This document shows, piece after piece, positions 61,399 to 64,000 of a DNA stretch of 64,000 bases (position 1 is its first letter; the number at the start of each line of letters is the position of its first letter). The notes below the pieces were generated by a model. The model saw only the letters and a program-made list of their open reading frames with translations, was not told where the DNA came from and ran no database searches. This DNA comes from Psococerastis gibbosa (lineage: Eukaryota > Arthropoda > Insecta > Psocodea > Psocidae): the NCBI GenBank assembly GCA_963971405.1, contig OZ020485.1:43645469-43709468 (forward strand). Direction: 5' to 3'. The translations under genes and the position numbers were made by a program.

Positions 61399-64000
61399 AT
61401 GGCATCGTCGCAAGATGCCTGGTATTTATCGTTGCTGGGCCTAGCTGAAAACTTTCGTACTTCAAGTCCTCCAAACATAAAACTCTGCATCCAGTGTTTG
61501 CAAGCCGTTTTTCACTTTAAACCGCCCCCTCGGGTAGAGGCAAGGACTCATTTACAGTTAGGAAATATTTTATTGACCCACACGAAAAATACTGATTTAG
61601 CAAGAAATCATTTGGAACAAGCAGTAAGTATTGCATAGTTAAGTGTCCTACTTTTCTAGTTCTGTTCTCCTTTTATGACCTGAACGCGGTACTCTTTCCG
61701 TAGTGCATGTTTATTAAATATTGCTCGTAATGGCTCGCATTGGTTACGTTTATTATACTATATTAATTATTTTTATTATACTGTTCTTCAGTATTATTAT
61801 TTGAAGGACTTTTTATCAACGTTCCCATGGCTTTTGGGAATTATTGTTATTGCTTCCGTAAGAATATTTTATGGTTGGCAAACATTAATTTGCGGCCAAT
61901 CTGCCTCACTCACTTACAGAGACCCGTGGTGTGGCTATAGGGAGAGATCAATAGGGTGAAATTTCAAAAATATTATTTTAAACACGGAATGGACGTGTAT
62001 TTTTGGCTCAATCAATTAATTCCTCTTACGCAGCCGCAAATGTATTAAGCTGGCCATTCACGAGGGCTCCAAACGGACTCGCGCCAAGCCAAATGGCGCG
62101 TCCTGTTCCATTTGGCGTTAGCGCCATTTAGAAGGGTCATCATGACTACGCTGAACCAGTCGTTCCAAATCTTTCAAATTGTACAGTGTAAAAGTACCTC
62201 TTCCATATCGTCACACTGTACAATTTGAAAGATTTGGAGCGACTGCTTCAGCGTAGTCGTGATGGCCTGGCGCGAGTCCGTTTGGAGCATTTGTGAATGG
62301 CTAGCTTAAGAGCAGTCAGATGAAGCGAAAGCTTTGCAATTCTATAAATTATTGTTTTTAATCTGATCACTTTCATATCTTTGCGCCGGTGAAACGAGAA
62401 AATGTTTTGAAATCTCACCCTTAATAGTCTGCGTAATTGCTGCGCAAATATTATTTTAGTTAATTCGTTAAAATATTATAGATAGATTCGTTTATTTATT
62501 AAAAATGCAATGCAATGTAACCTGTGCCCCCTCAACCCGGCACATCAATTATAATGTCACATCATGAGAAAATATACTCACTACCTCGTTGAGAATGTAG
62601 CACTGTGCGCAGACCGCAAGGCCGCACAGTGGGCTAATGATTCCAGAGTGCCTGTACCCTTATAAAATATTTTAATGTGAAAAAATGTATAATACATTCG
62701 TAGAGGATCAAAGATTTATTAAATGATTGTACACAAGGCTGCTAACTGTCATTGCACATTTTTAAAGAATGTTTGGTGGCGTACGGTTGGAGCTTCCCCT
62801 AGGAGTGGAGACATCAGTGGACAATAAGTGCAAAAAGCTTTTTCCAATTCAATATTCCAAGCAAAGTAGTGGCTAAGAAAGTGTCCTCTGCCAACCGTAC
62901 TTTTTCGGGCCACGGGGATTAATGTCTTTATATAATTTGCAGTGGCTCTTGTCTCAAATGATCAACGCTTTCGACGATGTAAAGTTCGAAGCAGCCAGTG
63001 TTGTAGCGGAACTTTACGAACAACTCTCCCAGTCGGCTCTTTCGAAGCCCATCCTGAGAAAAGCAATCGAGTTGAGTCAACACAGCGTTTACTGGCATTG
63101 TCGGCTAATATTTCAACTAGCGGTGTGTATATTAATTTTCTGAATTCTTAGCAACTCGGCTATCTTAAAATAGATATTAAAACTTTTTGTATGTAACATT
63201 AATTGCAATATTTTGAAAGGCCTTTTAGAATTTATTATTCATTTCGTACCATAACTTTTGTACCTGGACCTGTTACAGCAAATTCATGCGAGCGAACGCG
63301 ACTACGAATTAGCCAGCAGTCTACTGGGTGTAGGAGTTGACTATGCCCACATATCTGCCGCCCACTACACCCGTGTCCTCTTCCTCCTCAGCCGCTGTAT
63401 GCTCCTCCTGATTGATAAAAAGATCTTGGAGGTACACCCTCTCCTTAATCAGGCTGGCCACCTTGTAGAAAACTGGCAGGGGAGTCAATATCAAAAAGAG
63501 TACCTTAAAGTTTTCTTTCTTGTTCTGCAGGTTTGTATTTTTTCTTTTTTTATAGCGATAATTATAATTGATGTTCCATAACTAGTAGGGCTATACCTTA
63601 AACCAGGGGTTCCCAAACTGTTGTCCACAGACATACAGTATATCAGGTGGTCCACGGAGCAAAATTAGAAATAAGAAAATAAAACAGCTGAGGTATTGGA
63701 AATTAGAAGTAAAATACAGTACGAGCGTAAATTGTAAGGCACTATAAAATCTAACCGTTATCAGTCCCAAACATTTAATCCAATACTAGCACGTAGGTTA
63801 ATTGTAGGCACAATCTACTTGATCTTGGTCCTAGAATTTGAGAAATTTCTTGTCACAGCCATTGTGGTTCACGGAAAATCATGAAATAATCTAGTGGTCC
63901 ACGGACAAAAAAGATTGGGAACCCCTGCCTTAGACCATATAAGGTGCCCATTCCATTGACCGGCTAGGGCTATTTCCAAAAACGGTGACGTGGTAGCAGA
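61399..64000 (+). CDS. MAU2: MAU2 sister chromatid cohesion factor, N-terminal exons
   Basis: Three coding exons, 61399-61623, 62943-63122 and 63279-63530, all in phase 0 with GT-AG borders, give the first 219 residues of a protein of about 600. The rest lies beyond the window. Conserved blocks: [79 protein letters not shown] and [20 protein letters not shown]. The protein is built of TPR-type helical repeats and forms the cohesin loader with Nipped-B/NIPBL. It is needed to load cohesin onto chromatin in the nucleus. The start is chosen by homology ([13 protein letters not shown]) and is preceded by GGGAC. Intron 1 holds a TTAA-flanked MITE; intron 3 holds a hAT-like MITE and the start of a family A MITE. 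Confidence 0.95.
62049..62305. mobile_element. Foldback MITE with TTAA target site
   Basis: Left GCTGGCCATTCACGAGGGC and right 'gagcatttgtgaatggctagc' pair, as do 'ccaaacggactcgcgcc' and 'ggcgcgagtccgtttgg', and 'aatctttcaaattgtacagt' with its complement. Flanked exactly by TTAA (62045-62048, 62306-62309), which fits piggyBac-type mobilisation. No coding part. In MAU2 intron 1. Confidence 0.75.
63604..63927. mobile_element. hAT MITE with 8-bp target duplication
   Basis: Ends CAGGGGTTCCCAAACTG and GATTGGGAACCCCTG. The flanks CCTTAAAC (63596-63603) and CCTTAGAC (63928-63935) differ at one base, as expected of an old 8-bp duplication. Interior 'gtggtccacgg' blocks are typical of this MITE type. 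In MAU2 intron 3. Confidence 0.8.
63943..64000. mobile_element. Family A MITE, cut by window end
   Basis: Starts GGTGCCCATTCCATTGACC after TAA and continues with the outer arm (ggctagggctatttcc, gtgacgtggtagcaga). It lies 8 bases beyond the duplication of the hAT MITE. Confidence 0.75.

Overview
This is a piece of animal nuclear DNA. Its genes are split by GT-AG introns, the DNA is AT-rich, and it is crowded with interspersed repeats. The proteins look arthropod-like: the V-ATPase subunit G starts [16 protein letters not shown], and the diphthamide ligase carries fused RidA-type domains. An insect or crustacean with a large, repeat-rich genome is likely. The species cannot be named from the sequence alone.

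Eight host genes can be supported. On the + strand: a two-exon LRR/FN3-like single-pass membrane protein (11653-16862); an 11-exon DPH6 diphthine-ammonia ligase with RidA-like domains (21266-30326); PPP1R42 (35335-39751); a small H15-like winged-helix protein (40944-41282); mRpL54 (46846-52293); and the first three coding exons of the cohesin loader MAU2 (61399 onwards, running off the right edge). On the - strand: V-ATPase subunit G (32413-35037) and DDA1 (58424-60717). V-ATPase G/PPP1R42 and DDA1/MAU2 are divergent pairs with short gaps between their start codons (297 and 681 bases), so each pair may share a promoter region. The genes are mostly unrelated housekeeping functions: translation-factor modification, vesicle acidification, mitochondrial translation, ubiquitin ligase and cohesin loading. 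Nothing suggests an operon-like functional cluster.

The rest is mobile DNA in layers. Repeat families recognised: (A) foldback MITEs with GGCG-type ends and TAA-like target duplications, built of concentric palindromic modules; (B) an approximately 850-bp element with GCTTTCCAATTTAT ends and long C/G runs; (E) a TIR element with ends like GGCGTATTTTGTTACACGAA; (F) a foldback family; hAT-like MITEs with about 8-bp duplications; two tRNA-derived SINE families (S1 and S2); and several decayed non-LTR retrotransposons. Nested insertions with readable target duplications give a relative order of events in several places.

Layout: 1-2190 nothing recognised; 2190-11650 LINE tails, B copies, C/G-rich repeats and foldbacks; 11653-16862 LRR gene; 16863-21265 foldback, hAT-like element and tandem A MITEs; 21266-30326 DPH6; 30327-32412 SINEs and C-runs; 32413-39751 V-ATPase G and PPP1R42; 40944-41282 H15 gene; 41283-46845 LINE and B copy; 46846-52293 mRpL54 with a TE-filled intron; 52294-58423 a LINE inside an A MITE; 58424-64000 DDA1 and MAU2.
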